This document shows, in pieces, positions 16,185-25,652 of a DNA stretch of 64,000 nt. The notes under the pieces are model-generated. The model saw nothing but the letters and a program-made list of their open reading frames with translations, did not search any database and was not told the DNA's origin. The translations under genes and the position numbers were made by a program. This DNA comes from RGIG4097 sp045613765. GTDB taxonomy: Bacteria > Bacillota > Clostridia > Christensenellales > CAG-917. The DNA lies in the NCBI GenBank assembly GCA_045613765.1, contig JAZLBO010000014.1, forward strand, positions 9,583 through 73,582, in the 5' to 3' direction. Position 1 is the stretch's first letter. Each line of letters starts with the position of its first letter.

Positions 16185-17405
16185 ATGGAAGTTAAATTAT
16201 CGGATGATAAAGACAATTTGTTTGAAAGATTGTTGGATCCCGCTTTTATAGAAAACTTTCGTAAGGCTATTAATTCATCTCCAATCTTTCTTTATGATCC
16301 AAAGTATATGTCGCGATATAACTTGTCCTGTGCGGTAATTGACAGGATTGAAACGTGTGTTGAAAAACTAAACACATATGGCGATTATCCGGATTCGGAG
16401 GAGGATTTTTTAGTTTTTATGATGTTTGCCTCGATGGCAACAGAAACTGTTAAAGAGATGTTGGATAAGCTTGGGGTTCGCAAGAAAAAGGAGCCAATAT
16501 ATAATTCGGCAGAAGACTATTGCTTTTTTAGTGAGGCATATATTAATTCTCAAATCTATAATCCCGATGCTAAAATTCCGACAGACGACGAGTTCTTTGA
16601 ATATTTTAGGTCTCTAAGTTTTGCGCATCCTGCCGAGACGAATCGTCAAAAATTTAAAAGACCAGACGAGGTGCAGTATTCTCCATGGGTTATTGTGAAT
16701 AGAGATGTTGTGGGATTAAAAGAATGTAAGCACACTGTAGGTGTTCGCATATATACTTCTTTGAAAAATGACATAATTGATTTAAGGGTGCCCTTTTCAG
16801 CGTTAAAAGAGTATGTTCGCTCAAGATATGAGAGGGTATCCTTGGCAACCACGTGGGCGCTTGAACAAATTAAAAATGTCAAAGTTCAATGGAGCAAAAC
16901 TAAAATAAGCCGAGAACAAGCTCCAATAGATATTCTTCGCGAAGTAGACAAAACTCTTGTTGCTCGTTTTGAACATGCCTACTCAGTAAAAGAGGCAATA
17001 CGTTATTTAGAATGCGATTTAACTGATGAATCAAATCAATCGACAGTAGCGAAATATAGAAATGCTATCGTTGAGCAGCTTCCTGCCCTGTGTGATGCCG
17101 TTGACAATCTTGACCATGAGTTGGCTGAAGAACTGTGCTATGAGTTATATAAACGACCTCAAAAGATGCATCCAATGGCAAGTTATCAATTAGAAAAGAT
17201 ATTTTCTTATTTGGGAGATAATCATTCGGTCAACGAATCTTCAGATGTTATATATGGATTGCAACAGACAAAATATTTTTCTGAAGGATTCGCTAAAAAA
17301 TGGGTCAAGATTAATGTCAATTCTATGAGTCATACAGAAATTCAACTTTTAGTAAGAACAGCATGCTATTTAGAAAGAAAAGAACAAGAGAGTGCTAATG
17401 GATAA
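16185..17405 (+). CDS. Unknown island protein, 406 residues
   Basis: No signal peptide or membrane segment is visible, and I do not recognise a domain. The sequence is charged and mostly helical, with a possible beta-rich middle (VQYSPWVIVNRDVVG, HTVGVRIYTSLK). AGGGAG precedes the ATG. Its stop overlaps the next start (17398), so the two products are likely made together, perhaps as a two-component unit. Confidence 0.65.
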   Translation: MEVKLSDDKDNLFERLLDPAFIENFRKAINSSPIFLYDPKYMSRYNLSCAVIDRIETCVEKLNTYGDYPDSEEDFLVFMMFASMATETVKEMLDKLGVRKKKEPIYNSAEDYCFFSEAYINSQIYNPDAKIPTDDEFFEYFRSLSFAHPAETNRQKFKRPDEVQYSPWVIVNRDVVGLKECKHTVGVRIYTSLKNDIIDLRVPFSALKEYVRSRYERVSLATTWALEQIKNVKVQWSKTKISREQAPIDILREVDKTLVARFEHAYSVKEAIRYLECDLTDESNQSTVAKYRNAIVEQLPALCDAVDNLDHELAEELCYELYKRPQKMHPMASYQLEKIFSYLGDNHSVNESSDVIYGLQQTKYFSEGFAKKWVKINVNSMSHTEIQLLVRTACYLERKEQESANG

Positions 17406-18597
17406 CGAAGATAGAAGCTTAGAAGAACGAAAAAAAGTATTTGAAATTATAATTAAAGGGCATACATATAAATTGCCGCATATCTTATTTGTCGGTATTT
17501 ATGATAGCTATCGATTTATAGAAGATATACCAGACTTAACCTACAAAGAGAAATTCTTACGATGGCTCATAGATAATGGTAGTAGTGATGATGATTTTGT
17601 CCCAAGCGTAGAAGAACTGTCCGCAATTGATGATATTGAATTTCAAAAGTATATCGAATCATTTATAGCTGAGAACGATTTTTTGAGAGAAAAATATAAC
17701 GAAAGTTTCATGGCTGATAATTATGAAAGATTTTGGTGTGCAATAGAGCCTTCGTTGGTGGCGAGCTTGAGTATGAGATTATCCGAATTGGGAGAAGTCG
17801 CAAACAAGCCAAAACGACAGTTTATAGATGATTCCTTGTCCGCGATATCTCGGTTAGGCAAAGCGATGTTGTCCAGTATTAAAGAAGTGTTAAGTGGCTT
17901 TGATTATAGTGCGTTACTAAAGAATATTACAGATAGTCTGTTCTCGGTTTCAAATTATTTATCCGACATAGTAAAATCAATACATATCCCTACCATTTCG
18001 GAAGAAAGGAAAAGGGAATTGGAACGCAGTTATAAGAAATGGGGCGAATATGGCTGGACAATAAACCCGTTTGCTGATGATTGTATGTTTGACGCAACTC
18101 CTCAAAACCTACAGGAAGCTGACAAAATTGCATTGCAATATTGCGACACCAAAGCTATGGATGATTTGTTTGGAATGATATTGCAAAGGTGCAAAAGAAA
18201 GAACGACTTAGAAGAAGCTATTGCGTGTTACAAGAACAAACATTATAAAGCATCCGCTATGATTCTGTTCTCGTTGATAGATTCCATCTTGATAAGAAAA
18301 CAGGGAAAATCAACACATCTTAAAACTGGATTTGGCGCAATTCTTTTGTATAAGCAAGATTTTGAGGAATCGCACGATTTAACTAAAAAGTTGTTCACGT
18401 CGCTTAACAAGATTAATTTATTTAAGTGCATGTTCGTTTTATTTGATGACACATCTAACTTTACAAAAGAGTGTCCTTTGGTAAACCGTAATTATTTAGA
18501 TCATGGAATGACCAGCAAAAGAGTGCGTAAAAAGGACTGCATAAAGTTATACTTGCTGTTGTTTAATCTAATTAATTTCATTAATAACCATGATTGA
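17398..18597 (+). CDS. HEPN-like protein with an RNxxxH motif
   Basis: The 399-residue protein has an unrecognised N-terminal part and a C-terminal helical domain of about 130 residues. It starts around YKNKHYKASAMILFSLIDS and contains NRNYLDHGM followed by KKDCIKLYLLLFNLINF. R-N-x-x-x-H matches the R-x4-6-H signature of HEPN ribonucleases common in defence and toxin systems. I start at the ATG at 17398, which overlaps the previous gene by eight bases; a GTG six bases upstream is also possible. The HEPN assignment rests on this motif and the predicted helices. Confidence 0.55.
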   Translation: MDNEDRSLEERKKVFEIIIKGHTYKLPHILFVGIYDSYRFIEDIPDLTYKEKFLRWLIDNGSSDDDFVPSVEELSAIDDIEFQKYIESFIAENDFLREKYNESFMADNYERFWCAIEPSLVASLSMRLSELGEVANKPKRQFIDDSLSAISRLGKAMLSSIKEVLSGFDYSALLKNITDSLFSVSNYLSDIVKSIHIPTISEERKRELERSYKKWGEYGWTINPFADDCMFDATPQNLQEADKIALQYCDTKAMDDLFGMILQRCKRKNDLEEAIACYKNKHYKASAMILFSLIDSILIRKQGKSTHLKTGFGAILLYKQDFEESHDLTKKLFTSLNKINLFKCMFVLFDDTSNFTKECPLVNRNYLDHGMTSKRVRKKDCIKLYLLLFNLINFINNHD

Positions 18598-18687
18598 TTA
18601 GTTTAAGAGAATAGAAGATTTTGCAAAATATAGCGCTGGTCGATAAAGTAATATACTATGTATATTAAAGTTGAATCGTTTAGCGCT

Positions 18688-18845
18688 TCGAATCTTACGC
18701 CAAGAGAAACTCCAAACGAGCAGTTTGGAGTTTTTTTATATTATGCCGTAGAAAGATTCGAACAGTTGCATTGATATGCAACACACAACTCTGTTGTGTT
18801 TCCCTGACCTTGGTCAGGCTGCACGCTCGTCTAACGTGTGCAAGC
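18688..18845. repeat. Hairpin-rich repeat unit A
   Basis: The unit begins TTCGAATC then TTACGCCAAG, which equals the tRNA-Arg 3' end with about seven bases missing. It continues with ACTCCAAAC/GTTTGGAGT and a T-run (18709-18736), GTTGCATTGATATGCAAC (18765-18782), ACACAACTCTGTTGTGT and CTGACCTTGGTCAG. A related unit B follows at 18989-19155. Confidence 0.7.
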
Positions 18846-18864
18846 CCACACGCCTCGCTGATGA

Positions 18865-18878
18865 CGAATCCCTTATGC
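18865..18878 (+). repeat. 14-bp copy of the tRNA-Arg 3' end (candidate attR)
   Basis: CGAATCCCTTATGC is identical to 12155-12168 in the T-arm and acceptor of the tRNA-Arg gene, 6.7 kb upstream and in the same orientation. This is the arrangement left when an element integrates into the 3' end of a tRNA gene. Confidence 0.55.
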
Positions 18879-18988
18879 ATATGGCAAGAGGAGTGGTGCA
18901 AGCAGAGGACGGAAAGTAGGAATAGGGGGCACAGAATGTAACTGCTTGAAAAACACGTAGCGCAGACATCAAAGCACTTGTAGTGCAA

Positions 18989-19155
18989 GACGCCATGAAA
19001 GACTCCAAACGAACTCGTTTGGAGTTTTTTTACGCCGTGACAAGGCTTTGAATAGGTTGCATTGATATGCAACCTCACAACAAAGTTGTGTTTCCCTGAC
19101 ATTGATCAGGCTGCACGCTCGTCTAATTGGATTAAGCTCCCTCGCATAGCTGACA
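18989..19155. repeat. Hairpin-rich repeat unit B
   Basis: This is a diverged second copy of unit A: GACTCCAAACG with TTTGGAGTTTTTTT, then GGTTGCATTGATATGCAACC, ACAACAAAGTTGTGT and CTGACATTGATCAG, followed by GCTGCACGCTCGTCTAA as in unit A. The minus-strand open frames across it look like by-products of the repeat. Confidence 0.7.
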
Positions 19156-19652
19156 AACAAATTAATTATACTGTACCATAAAATTAAATTAAAAGCACTA
19201 AATAGACTGTGAAGGGTTTTGGTTTAAATTATTTTGTTAAGCAAAATTGGAATATTCAATTTAAGGGAATTATTGGGTTGAGTCATTAAATGTGCAAGTT
19301 TTTGTGGTTGTTTTGGTGTCTGAGTGTGCCCAAACAGTTGATGAGTTTTTATTGCTGAATTTTGGTGAAATCAGTGCAAAATATTGTGAAAAATTGGAAA
19401 AACAGGAAAGGTGCAGATAGAATAATGAATATTGCAAAAAATGCGAATAAAATTAAGAAAAAATGCGAAATTTGCAACAATTTTTTAACCGCTATTCTAA
19501 CGGTGTTAAATTTTGCCAAATCAACACAAAAGAGCAAGTGTTGAAAAATTGTAAAACTTTGACGAAAGAAAAAATATTTTGGAAAATACCCAATTAGATT
19601 ACTTGTTTTTCTGGGCAAAAAATTATTTTTATTAAATTTGTAAATTTTGATA

Positions 19653-19682
19653 TTGACACAAATATGCCAATTCTGCTAAAAT
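19653..19682 (+). promoter_or_regulatory. malQ promoter
   Basis: TTGACA (19653-19658) and TAAAAT (19677-19682) with an 18-base spacer, 47 bases before the malQ ATG. Confidence 0.65.
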
Positions 19683-19728
19683 ATCTTTGCTAAAAATAAA
19701 TATGACAAAATGATGACGCGGAGCGGAT

Positions 19729-21237
19729 ATGAACTATCATACAAAAAACTTTGGCTTCACTCACAAAAGCGGTATATTGCTGCCTATTAGTGCACTTCCA
19801 AGCAGGTTTGGAATTGGATCATTTGGAAAAGCTGCTTTTGACTTTGCTGATTTCCTTGTTGACACGAAAACGAAGTGTTGGCAAGTGCTTCCTTTGAATC
19901 CGACGTCATATGGCGACAGCCCTTATCAATCACCTGCGTCTGTTGCAGGAAATCCCTATTTTATTGACCTTGAAATTTTGCAGGGGAAAGGTCTTCTCAC
20001 ACGCAAAGAACTTAATGAAAACAAGCATGACACCAAACGTATTGATTATGGTTGGTTGTTTTGTCATAGATACGATGTTCTTGGCAAGGCATATTCAAGA
20101 TTTTTGAAGAAGGGTGGTGAAACGCAAGAGGAGTATAAAGCATTTCTCCGCAAAAATAAAAGCTGGCTTGAAGATTACTCATTGTTTATGTCCCTCAAAA
20201 ACCATTATGGTTATTGTGCGTGGACATGTTGGGCAGACGAACATAAAGACGTTAAGAAGGCACGCAAGCATGCAAATGAATTTGCCGATCAATGCGGTTT
20301 TTGGAAGTGGGTGCAATTTGAGTTCAATGCACAATGGCAAGCATTGCGTGAATACTGCCACAAAAAGGGTCTTGTGATCATTGGAGATATGCCAATTTAC
20401 GTTGCACACGATAGTATGGACGTATGGCAAGCACCGGATCAATTCCTTCTTGATGAAAACTATAATCCTACGGTTGTTGCCGGATGTCCTCCTGATGGAT
20501 TTTCACCCGATGGTCAACTTTGGGGCAATCCTATCTACAACTGGAAGTTGATGAAAGAAGACGGATTCAAATGGTGGAAAAATCGTGTCAAGGCAAGTTT
20601 CCAGCTGTATGACGTTCTTCGTATAGATCATTTTAGAGGTTTTGCAGGATACTATACTATACCTTATGGTGAAAGCACCGCAAGAAATGGTTGGTGGGAG
20701 AGTGCACCCGGCATTGAGCTGTTTGATGCAGTCAACACCGCATTTCCCAAAGCAAAAATAATTGCAGAGGACTTGGGCTTTATCACAGAGGACGTAAGAG
20801 AATTGCTTGCTCACACAGAATTCCCCGGAATGAAGATATTGCAGTTTGCATTCTTTGATGACAACAGCGAGTATTTGCCTCGTTGTTATGCCACAAACAA
20901 CTGTGTGGTTTACACGGGCTCTCATGATGCAGATTGCACAAAAACCTGGGTGAAGGGTCTTGATCCCACAACAAAAAAACGCTTCAAAATGGAATGTCCT
21001 CGCAAAAAAGGTCAATCACGAGTTTACGATATGATTGAGCTTGCATTGTCAAGCGATGCAAATCTAGCAGTTGTGCCCATTCAAGACTATCTTGAACTCA
21101 CCAATGAAGAGGGCAGAATGAACACACCGTCAGTGGCGGACGGCAACTGGAACTATCGTCTTAGTTCTAGATATAACACAGCCACTTTGGTGAAGAAAGT
21201 GAGAGATCTCGCAATCCGCACTAAGCGTGCCAAATAA
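19729..21237 (+). CDS. malQ: 4-alpha-glucanotransferase (amylomaltase)
   Basis: MalQ is a cytoplasmic GH77 enzyme that moves maltodextrin segments between acceptors and releases glucose. The 502-residue protein has the family landmarks: SGILLPISALPSRFGIGSFG at the N-terminus, NPTSYGDSPYQSPA, VAHDSMDVWQ, VLRIDHFRGF (nucleophile Asp), IIAEDLGFIT (acid/base Glu) and YTGSHDADCT (third carboxylate). In many homologues the last segment reads GTHDN. GGAG lies just before the ATG. It leads the starch locus and is the only clearly cytoplasmic enzyme in it. Confidence 0.96.
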   Translation: MNYHTKNFGFTHKSGILLPISALPSRFGIGSFGKAAFDFADFLVDTKTKCWQVLPLNPTSYGDSPYQSPASVAGNPYFIDLEILQGKGLLTRKELNENKHDTKRIDYGWLFCHRYDVLGKAYSRFLKKGGETQEEYKAFLRKNKSWLEDYSLFMSLKNHYGYCAWTCWADEHKDVKKARKHANEFADQCGFWKWVQFEFNAQWQALREYCHKKGLVIIGDMPIYVAHDSMDVWQAPDQFLLDENYNPTVVAGCPPDGFSPDGQLWGNPIYNWKLMKEDGFKWWKNRVKASFQLYDVLRIDHFRGFAGYYTIPYGESTARNGWWESAPGIELFDAVNTAFPKAKIIAEDLGFITEDVRELLAHTEFPGMKILQFAFFDDNSEYLPRCYATNNCVVYTGSHDADCTKTWVKGLDPTTKKRFKMECPRKKGQSRVYDMIELALSSDANLAVVPIQDYLELTNEEGRMNTPSVADGNWNYRLSSRYNTATLVKKVRDLAIRTKRAK

Positions 21238-21251
21238 AAAGAGGTGAAATT

Positions 21252-23927
21252 ATGAAAAGAAATAAAATAACCTTAACATTGTTGATTATACTTGCACTGG
21301 TTATGTGCGTTACCTTTGTTGCGTGCAATCCCACAGAGAATCCCGACACGCCTCCCGCAGACGATGGTGGAAATGGCAGTGGCAATGGCGGATGGCAAGT
21401 GCCTGAGGGCGAGTATACCATAGCCAAGGAAGATGGACACAATCAACTCACCTTCTATTGGTCACATCCTGGTGTCATTGAAAACTGTGATATTTGGATG
21501 TGGTGGGATGGCAAGGAGGGCAGTGGCTACGAAATGCATCTTTGTGATTATGGTGCAAAAGTGGTGGTTAATGTGCCAAAAAACATCACAGAAGTAGGGT
21601 TTATTGTCAGAACAGGCTGTTCAGACCCTGGCGGTTCATCTTGGGGCGAAGCAACAAAAGATGGCACAAGCGAAGATAGATTTGCCGCCATTGAGGGTGA
21701 AGAAACATTCATTTGGCTCAAAAGTGGCGACCCTAATCAGTATACAAGCAACGACGGAGGTCAAACATTGACACAAATCAGAAAATTCACCCTTGCTGGA
21801 ATGATTGACTTCCACAAGATTCAATATAACGTTTCACCCAAAGTGGCACTCACAAGCTATAAGCAAGTGAAGGTTTATGAAGGTGAAAAGGAACTTACAA
21901 TCCTTGACGTAACCAATTTTGGCAATGCAGTGCAAACAGCAATCATCGAAGTTGAAGAAACCTTGGACATTTCCAAAAATTATCGTGTTGTCATTGAGGG
22001 ATATGGTGAAAAACCCGTTGTACCCACCAAAATTTTCGACAGCGAATATTTCGTTGAAAACTACACTTACGATGGAAACGATCTTGGTGCAGTGATAAAT
22101 GGCGACAACACAACCTTCAAGGTCTGGGCTCCTACTGCATCAAAGGTTATGCTCAATCTTTTTGAAGCAGGCAATGGCGTTGATGCATACAAGACGGTCG
22201 ACATGGTCAAGGGTGAGAAGGGCGTCTGGTCATACACAGAAAAATGTGGACACGGAACATACTACACATATACTGTCACTACATCAGTCGGCACACAAGA
22301 AGCAGTTGACCCTTATGCAAAAGCAACAGGTGTCAATGGCAATCGTGGTATGGTTGTTGATCTTTCAAAGACAAATCCCACCGCATGGAAGCAGGACAAC
22401 TTCTCAACAGGCATTGATAGTTACAGCGATGCAATCGTGTGGGAAGTCCATGTGAGAGATTTCTCAAACAAAATCCAATCATCACAATACAAAGGCAAAT
22501 ATCTTGCGTTTACAGAACGAGGTCTTGTCAACGAGTTCGGTCAACCTGTTGGCATCGATTATCTTGTGGAATTGGGCATTACACATGTGCATTTGCTTCC
22601 CGTCTATGACTACGCAACAGTTGACGAGGCAAATCCTGACAGTGGCTTCAATTGGGGGTATGACCCTAAAAACTACAATGTCCCAGAAGGCAGTTATTCA
22701 ACAAATCCCTTTGATGGTGCAGTGAGAATCCTTGAATATAAGCAAATGGTTCAAGCTCTTCACGAGGCAGGCATTGGTGTCATCATGGACGTTGTCTACA
22801 ACCACACCTATGATGCAAACAGCTCATTCAACAAAATCGTGCCCTATTATTACTATCGCTACACCGCAACAGGTGCAAACTCATCTGCATCAGGCTGTGG
22901 CAATGATACGGCATCAGAAAGATATATGTTTGGCAAGTTTATGGTTGATTCAGTCACATACTGGATGGATGAATATGACCTTGACGGATTCCGCTTTGAT
23001 CTTATGGGACTCCACGATCTTGCAACTATGCAAGCAGTTGAAAGTGCAGTGCACAATATTGATCCCCAAGCACTCATTTACGGTGAAGGCTGGACAATGG
23101 GCTCAACAATCAACGGATCTGCCCAAGCAAACCAAACACAAATTTCAAAAATCACCGCGACAAACAACGCAATTGGCACAATCGCAGTGTTCAACGATGC
23201 AATCCGTGATGGATTGAAGGGCAGTGTATTCACCAACACAAGCAAGGGCTATATCAGTGGTGCGGGTGCAGGAACTCTCAACAACGTTCTATTTGGTATG
23301 CGTGGTGGCACAGGCGTAGGACCGGGTTGGACAGTGAAGAATTCAATGGTTGTCAATTATATGTCCGCACACGACAATAATACTCTTTGGGACAAGCTTG
23401 AATTGTCAAATGGAAGCGATTCTGTTGAAAAGCGTCTTGCAATGAACAGACTTGGTGCAACAATGCTTCTCACTTCAAAGGGCATGGTATTCTTCCAAGC
23501 GGGGGAAGAAATGTTGCGCACGAAGGATGGCGATGAAAATAGTTATAAGTCAAGCGATGCAATCAACAACATTGACTGGTCGGTGTTGAAGACAGATAGT
23601 ATGCAATATGACATGATGAATTACTATAAAGGTCTTATTGCAATGAGAAAGACTTATTCAATATTTACAACCACCAATACGGCAATGTACTCAAATGAAA
23701 TCGGCAAGAAGCAAGGAGAAGTGGCAATCACCTTTGACAACCATGTCGGTGGCAAAGCAACAATCCTTGCCAACCCCACAGGGGAAGCAATCACATATAC
23801 GCTTACAGGCACTTGGTATATGCTTGCAGACGGCAGTGTGGTTATGGTTGAATCCCCCAGAGAAACAACAGGCGAAATTACAATCCCCGCATATAGTGCA
23901 GTGGTGCTTGTCAATTATCTTGCATAG
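21252..23927 (+). CDS. pulA: Type I pullulanase, lipid-anchored
   Basis: The 891-residue enzyme cuts alpha-1,6 branches in pullulan and starch. It has a lipoprotein signal (Cys25 in FVAC) and a Gly/Asp/Pro linker, then a CBM41-like starch-binding domain (about 55-165) and a CBM48-type domain around TTFKVWAPTASKVMLNLF. The GH13 barrel carries the pullulanase marker NWGYDPKNYNVPEGSYS and MDVVYNHT. Its catalytic residues are Asp583 (DGFRFDLMG), Glu612 (YGEGW) and Asp708 (SAHDNN). It follows malQ by 14 bases and has GAGGTG before its ATG. Confidence 0.96.
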   Translation: MKRNKITLTLLIILALVMCVTFVACNPTENPDTPPADDGGNGSGNGGWQVPEGEYTIAKEDGHNQLTFYWSHPGVIENCDIWMWWDGKEGSGYEMHLCDYGAKVVVNVPKNITEVGFIVRTGCSDPGGSSWGEATKDGTSEDRFAAIEGEETFIWLKSGDPNQYTSNDGGQTLTQIRKFTLAGMIDFHKIQYNVSPKVALTSYKQVKVYEGEKELTILDVTNFGNAVQTAIIEVEETLDISKNYRVVIEGYGEKPVVPTKIFDSEYFVENYTYDGNDLGAVINGDNTTFKVWAPTASKVMLNLFEAGNGVDAYKTVDMVKGEKGVWSYTEKCGHGTYYTYTVTTSVGTQEAVDPYAKATGVNGNRGMVVDLSKTNPTAWKQDNFSTGIDSYSDAIVWEVHVRDFSNKIQSSQYKGKYLAFTERGLVNEFGQPVGIDYLVELGITHVHLLPVYDYATVDEANPDSGFNWGYDPKNYNVPEGSYSTNPFDGAVRILEYKQMVQALHEAGIGVIMDVVYNHTYDANSSFNKIVPYYYYRYTATGANSSASGCGNDTASERYMFGKFMVDSVTYWMDEYDLDGFRFDLMGLHDLATMQAVESAVHNIDPQALIYGEGWTMGSTINGSAQANQTQISKITATNNAIGTIAVFNDAIRDGLKGSVFTNTSKGYISGAGAGTLNNVLFGMRGGTGVGPGWTVKNSMVVNYMSAHDNNTLWDKLELSNGSDSVEKRLAMNRLGATMLLTSKGMVFFQAGEEMLRTKDGDENSYKSSDAINNIDWSVLKTDSMQYDMMNYYKGLIAMRKTYSIFTTTNTAMYSNEIGKKQGEVAITFDNHVGGKATILANPTGEAITYTLTGTWYMLADGSVVMVESPRETTGEITIPAYSAVVLVNYLA

Positions 23928-23965
23928 TCGATTTTGAAGTGGTATACAGGTGTCAAAGATGAATA

Positions 23966-24028
23966 TTGATACCAATATCACATGGTGATATAATGTATTT
24001 GACAAGGCCGAGAATAAGCAGGTATAAA
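23966..24028 (+). promoter_or_regulatory. Two tandem promoters with an operator-like palindrome
   Basis: The first promoter is TTGATA (23966-23971) with TATAAT (23989-23994), spacer 17. Its spacer holds ATATCAC/GTGATAT (23975-23991). The second is TTGACA (23999-24004) with TATAAA (24023-24028), spacer 18. They allow the binding-protein and transporter genes to be expressed apart from malQ-pulA, and the palindrome is a likely site for a sugar-responsive repressor. Confidence 0.6.
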
Positions 24029-24092
24029 ATCGGTTTTGAAGAATAAATAACAATAAACAACAACAAAAAACCTATAAAAAGGAGAGAAAATT

Positions 24093-25547
24093 ATGAAGAA
24101 ATTTTTCGCAGTAGTAGTGTTTGTCCTCGTACTTACACTGGCAGCAACAGCTCTTGTGGCATGTAATCCTACCGAAGATCCTGAAACTCCCGAAGGCGAT
24201 CAAATTACGATCACTTGGTATCAAGGTGGAAAGGAATTGAAGACGGAAAAAGTCGCAAAAGGCTCAAAGGCAACAAACTGGACACCAGAAGCACCTGAAA
24301 ACAAAGAGTTTACAGGCTGGTTTGCAGAAGCATCACTCACAGAACCCTTTGACTTTGACAAGGTTCTCAATGAAGACACAGACATCTTTGCAAAGTTCAC
24401 AAGCACAGAATTTGAGGCAGATGAAAACTCATACTATCTCATCGGTGCAGGTGCAGGTGACATGGGCAAAGCAAACTGGGATCACACAAATGCAGCAGCA
24501 AACCTTACAATGACAAAGACTGACGTCGCCAACGCAAACGTCTATGAAATCACTCTCAAAATGTATGCAGGCGATATGTTCCAAATCTGCTACGGCGGAA
24601 GCTGGGACGGCCAAGTCGGTATCGGTTATGTTGAAGGTGCAGAATACTGTGATGGTGTCAACTTCTATGACAACAACACCTACACAGCAGCAGACAAGAA
24701 GGTTGCACAAGTCAAGATCGGTGATGATGTTGTCTTTATCGGTTCAGACGAATACAACAAGGGCTTTGAAACATGGAACATCAAGCTCGCAGAAGGACAT
24801 GATGGCATCTACAAGGTCACATACACAACATATCCTACACACATGGCAGACAACAAGATCACATTTGAACTTGTTGAAGCAATCGAGCCTATGACAGTCA
24901 CACACGATATGCGCTTCATCGGCACACTCAATGAATGGGGCACCACATATGAAGATGGTGAACTTGCTCTCACAGAATCAACAGACAAAGCAACATGGAC
25001 AGGCATTCTCGTCGTCACAGAAGAAATGTATGCAGACTGGACAGCAACAGATCCCGCAAACCCCTTCGGTGAAAAATGTGCAGCAGTCAAGCTTTACAAC
25101 ACAATCAATGGCGGTTACTTCAGCCCTGATGGAAACAACATCTTCCTCAAGGCAGGCACATATGCATTCAAGTACACAGTCGAAGGCGACGTGGTTGAAT
25201 ATGCAGAATGCAACTACTATCTCGTAGGAACATTTGTTGATGGCGAAGGCGCACCCGTCAACTTCGCAGTCAAGGCAGGTGTCACACCTCAACTCACAGT
25301 TGAAGGCACAACAGCAACATGCACACTCGATGCAACAGACGTCACATCACTCGGTGACTTCAGCTGGATCGCAGACCAAGGCAAGCCCGGTGTCTTCGCA
25401 TTCAAGGTCGTCTACGGCAGCGAACTCGGTGTTGCAGAATGGTACGGTGACGATGCAAACGGTGGCGACAACTACTATGTTGCAGCAGGCTCATGGACCG
25501 TCACATTTGACACAGAAACACACGCAGTTTCAATCGTTGCAGTATAA
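24093..25547 (+). CDS. Starch-binding-type surface lipoprotein
   Basis: The 484-residue protein has a lipoprotein signal (Cys24 in LVAC). It carries one Listeria/Bacteroides-type repeat (ITWYQGGKELKTEKVAKG to TDIFAKF, about residues 38-105) and then several beta-sandwich segments resembling SusE/SusF-like carbohydrate-binding modules (YYLIGAGAGDMGKANWD, MRFIGTLNEWGTTYEDGE, YYLVGTFVDGEGAPVNF). No catalytic motif is seen. It lies between pulA and the binding-protein gene and probably holds starch at the cell surface; this is inference from domain style and context. Confidence 0.7.
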   Translation: MKKFFAVVVFVLVLTLAATALVACNPTEDPETPEGDQITITWYQGGKELKTEKVAKGSKATNWTPEAPENKEFTGWFAEASLTEPFDFDKVLNEDTDIFAKFTSTEFEADENSYYLIGAGAGDMGKANWDHTNAAANLTMTKTDVANANVYEITLKMYAGDMFQICYGGSWDGQVGIGYVEGAEYCDGVNFYDNNTYTAADKKVAQVKIGDDVVFIGSDEYNKGFETWNIKLAEGHDGIYKVTYTTYPTHMADNKITFELVEAIEPMTVTHDMRFIGTLNEWGTTYEDGELALTESTDKATWTGILVVTEEMYADWTATDPANPFGEKCAAVKLYNTINGGYFSPDGNNIFLKAGTYAFKYTVEGDVVEYAECNYYLVGTFVDGEGAPVNFAVKAGVTPQLTVEGTTATCTLDATDVTSLGDFSWIADQGKPGVFAFKVVYGSELGVAEWYGDDANGGDNYYVAAGSWTVTFDTETHAVSIVAV

Positions 25548-25564
25548 TCATTAAACCCACAAAA

Positions 25565-25588
25565 GCGAGGAGGGGCAACTCTCCTCGC
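25565..25588 (+). terminator. Stem-loop between the surface lipoprotein and malE-like genes
   Basis: GCGAGGAG (25565-25572) pairs with CTCCTCGC (25581-25588), followed by CTTTTGG. It could attenuate transcription or protect the upstream mRNA, giving unequal expression within the operon. Confidence 0.6.
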
Positions 25589-25652
25589 CTTTTGGCGAAA
25601 AACATAAGCAAGCAAAAAAAACAATCAAATTAAACCCCGTAAGGAGATAATT

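Larger units (their letters stand above)
18598..19728. other. Gene-free island edge with tRNA-like fragments and hairpin repeats
   Basis: No convincing gene is visible in this stretch of about 1.1 kb. It holds a perfect palindrome (18649-18667, TAATATAC/GTATATTA), two hairpin-rich repeat units, a 14-base copy of the tRNA-Arg 3' end, and an AT-rich tail from about 19160 leading to the malQ promoter. Confidence 0.7.

Noticed and set aside
12211..18890. Site-specific integrase or prophage in the island
   Set aside because: No tyrosine or serine recombinase and no phage structural gene is visible; only the IS3 transposase is present.
18695..19160. Several minus-strand open frames
   Set aside because: They translate the hairpin repeats, have no ribosome sites and carry no recognisable domains.
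19349..19618. AT-rich open frames on both strands before malQ
   Set aside because: Low-complexity Phe/Ile/Lys-rich products without ribosome sites, expected from AT-rich DNA.
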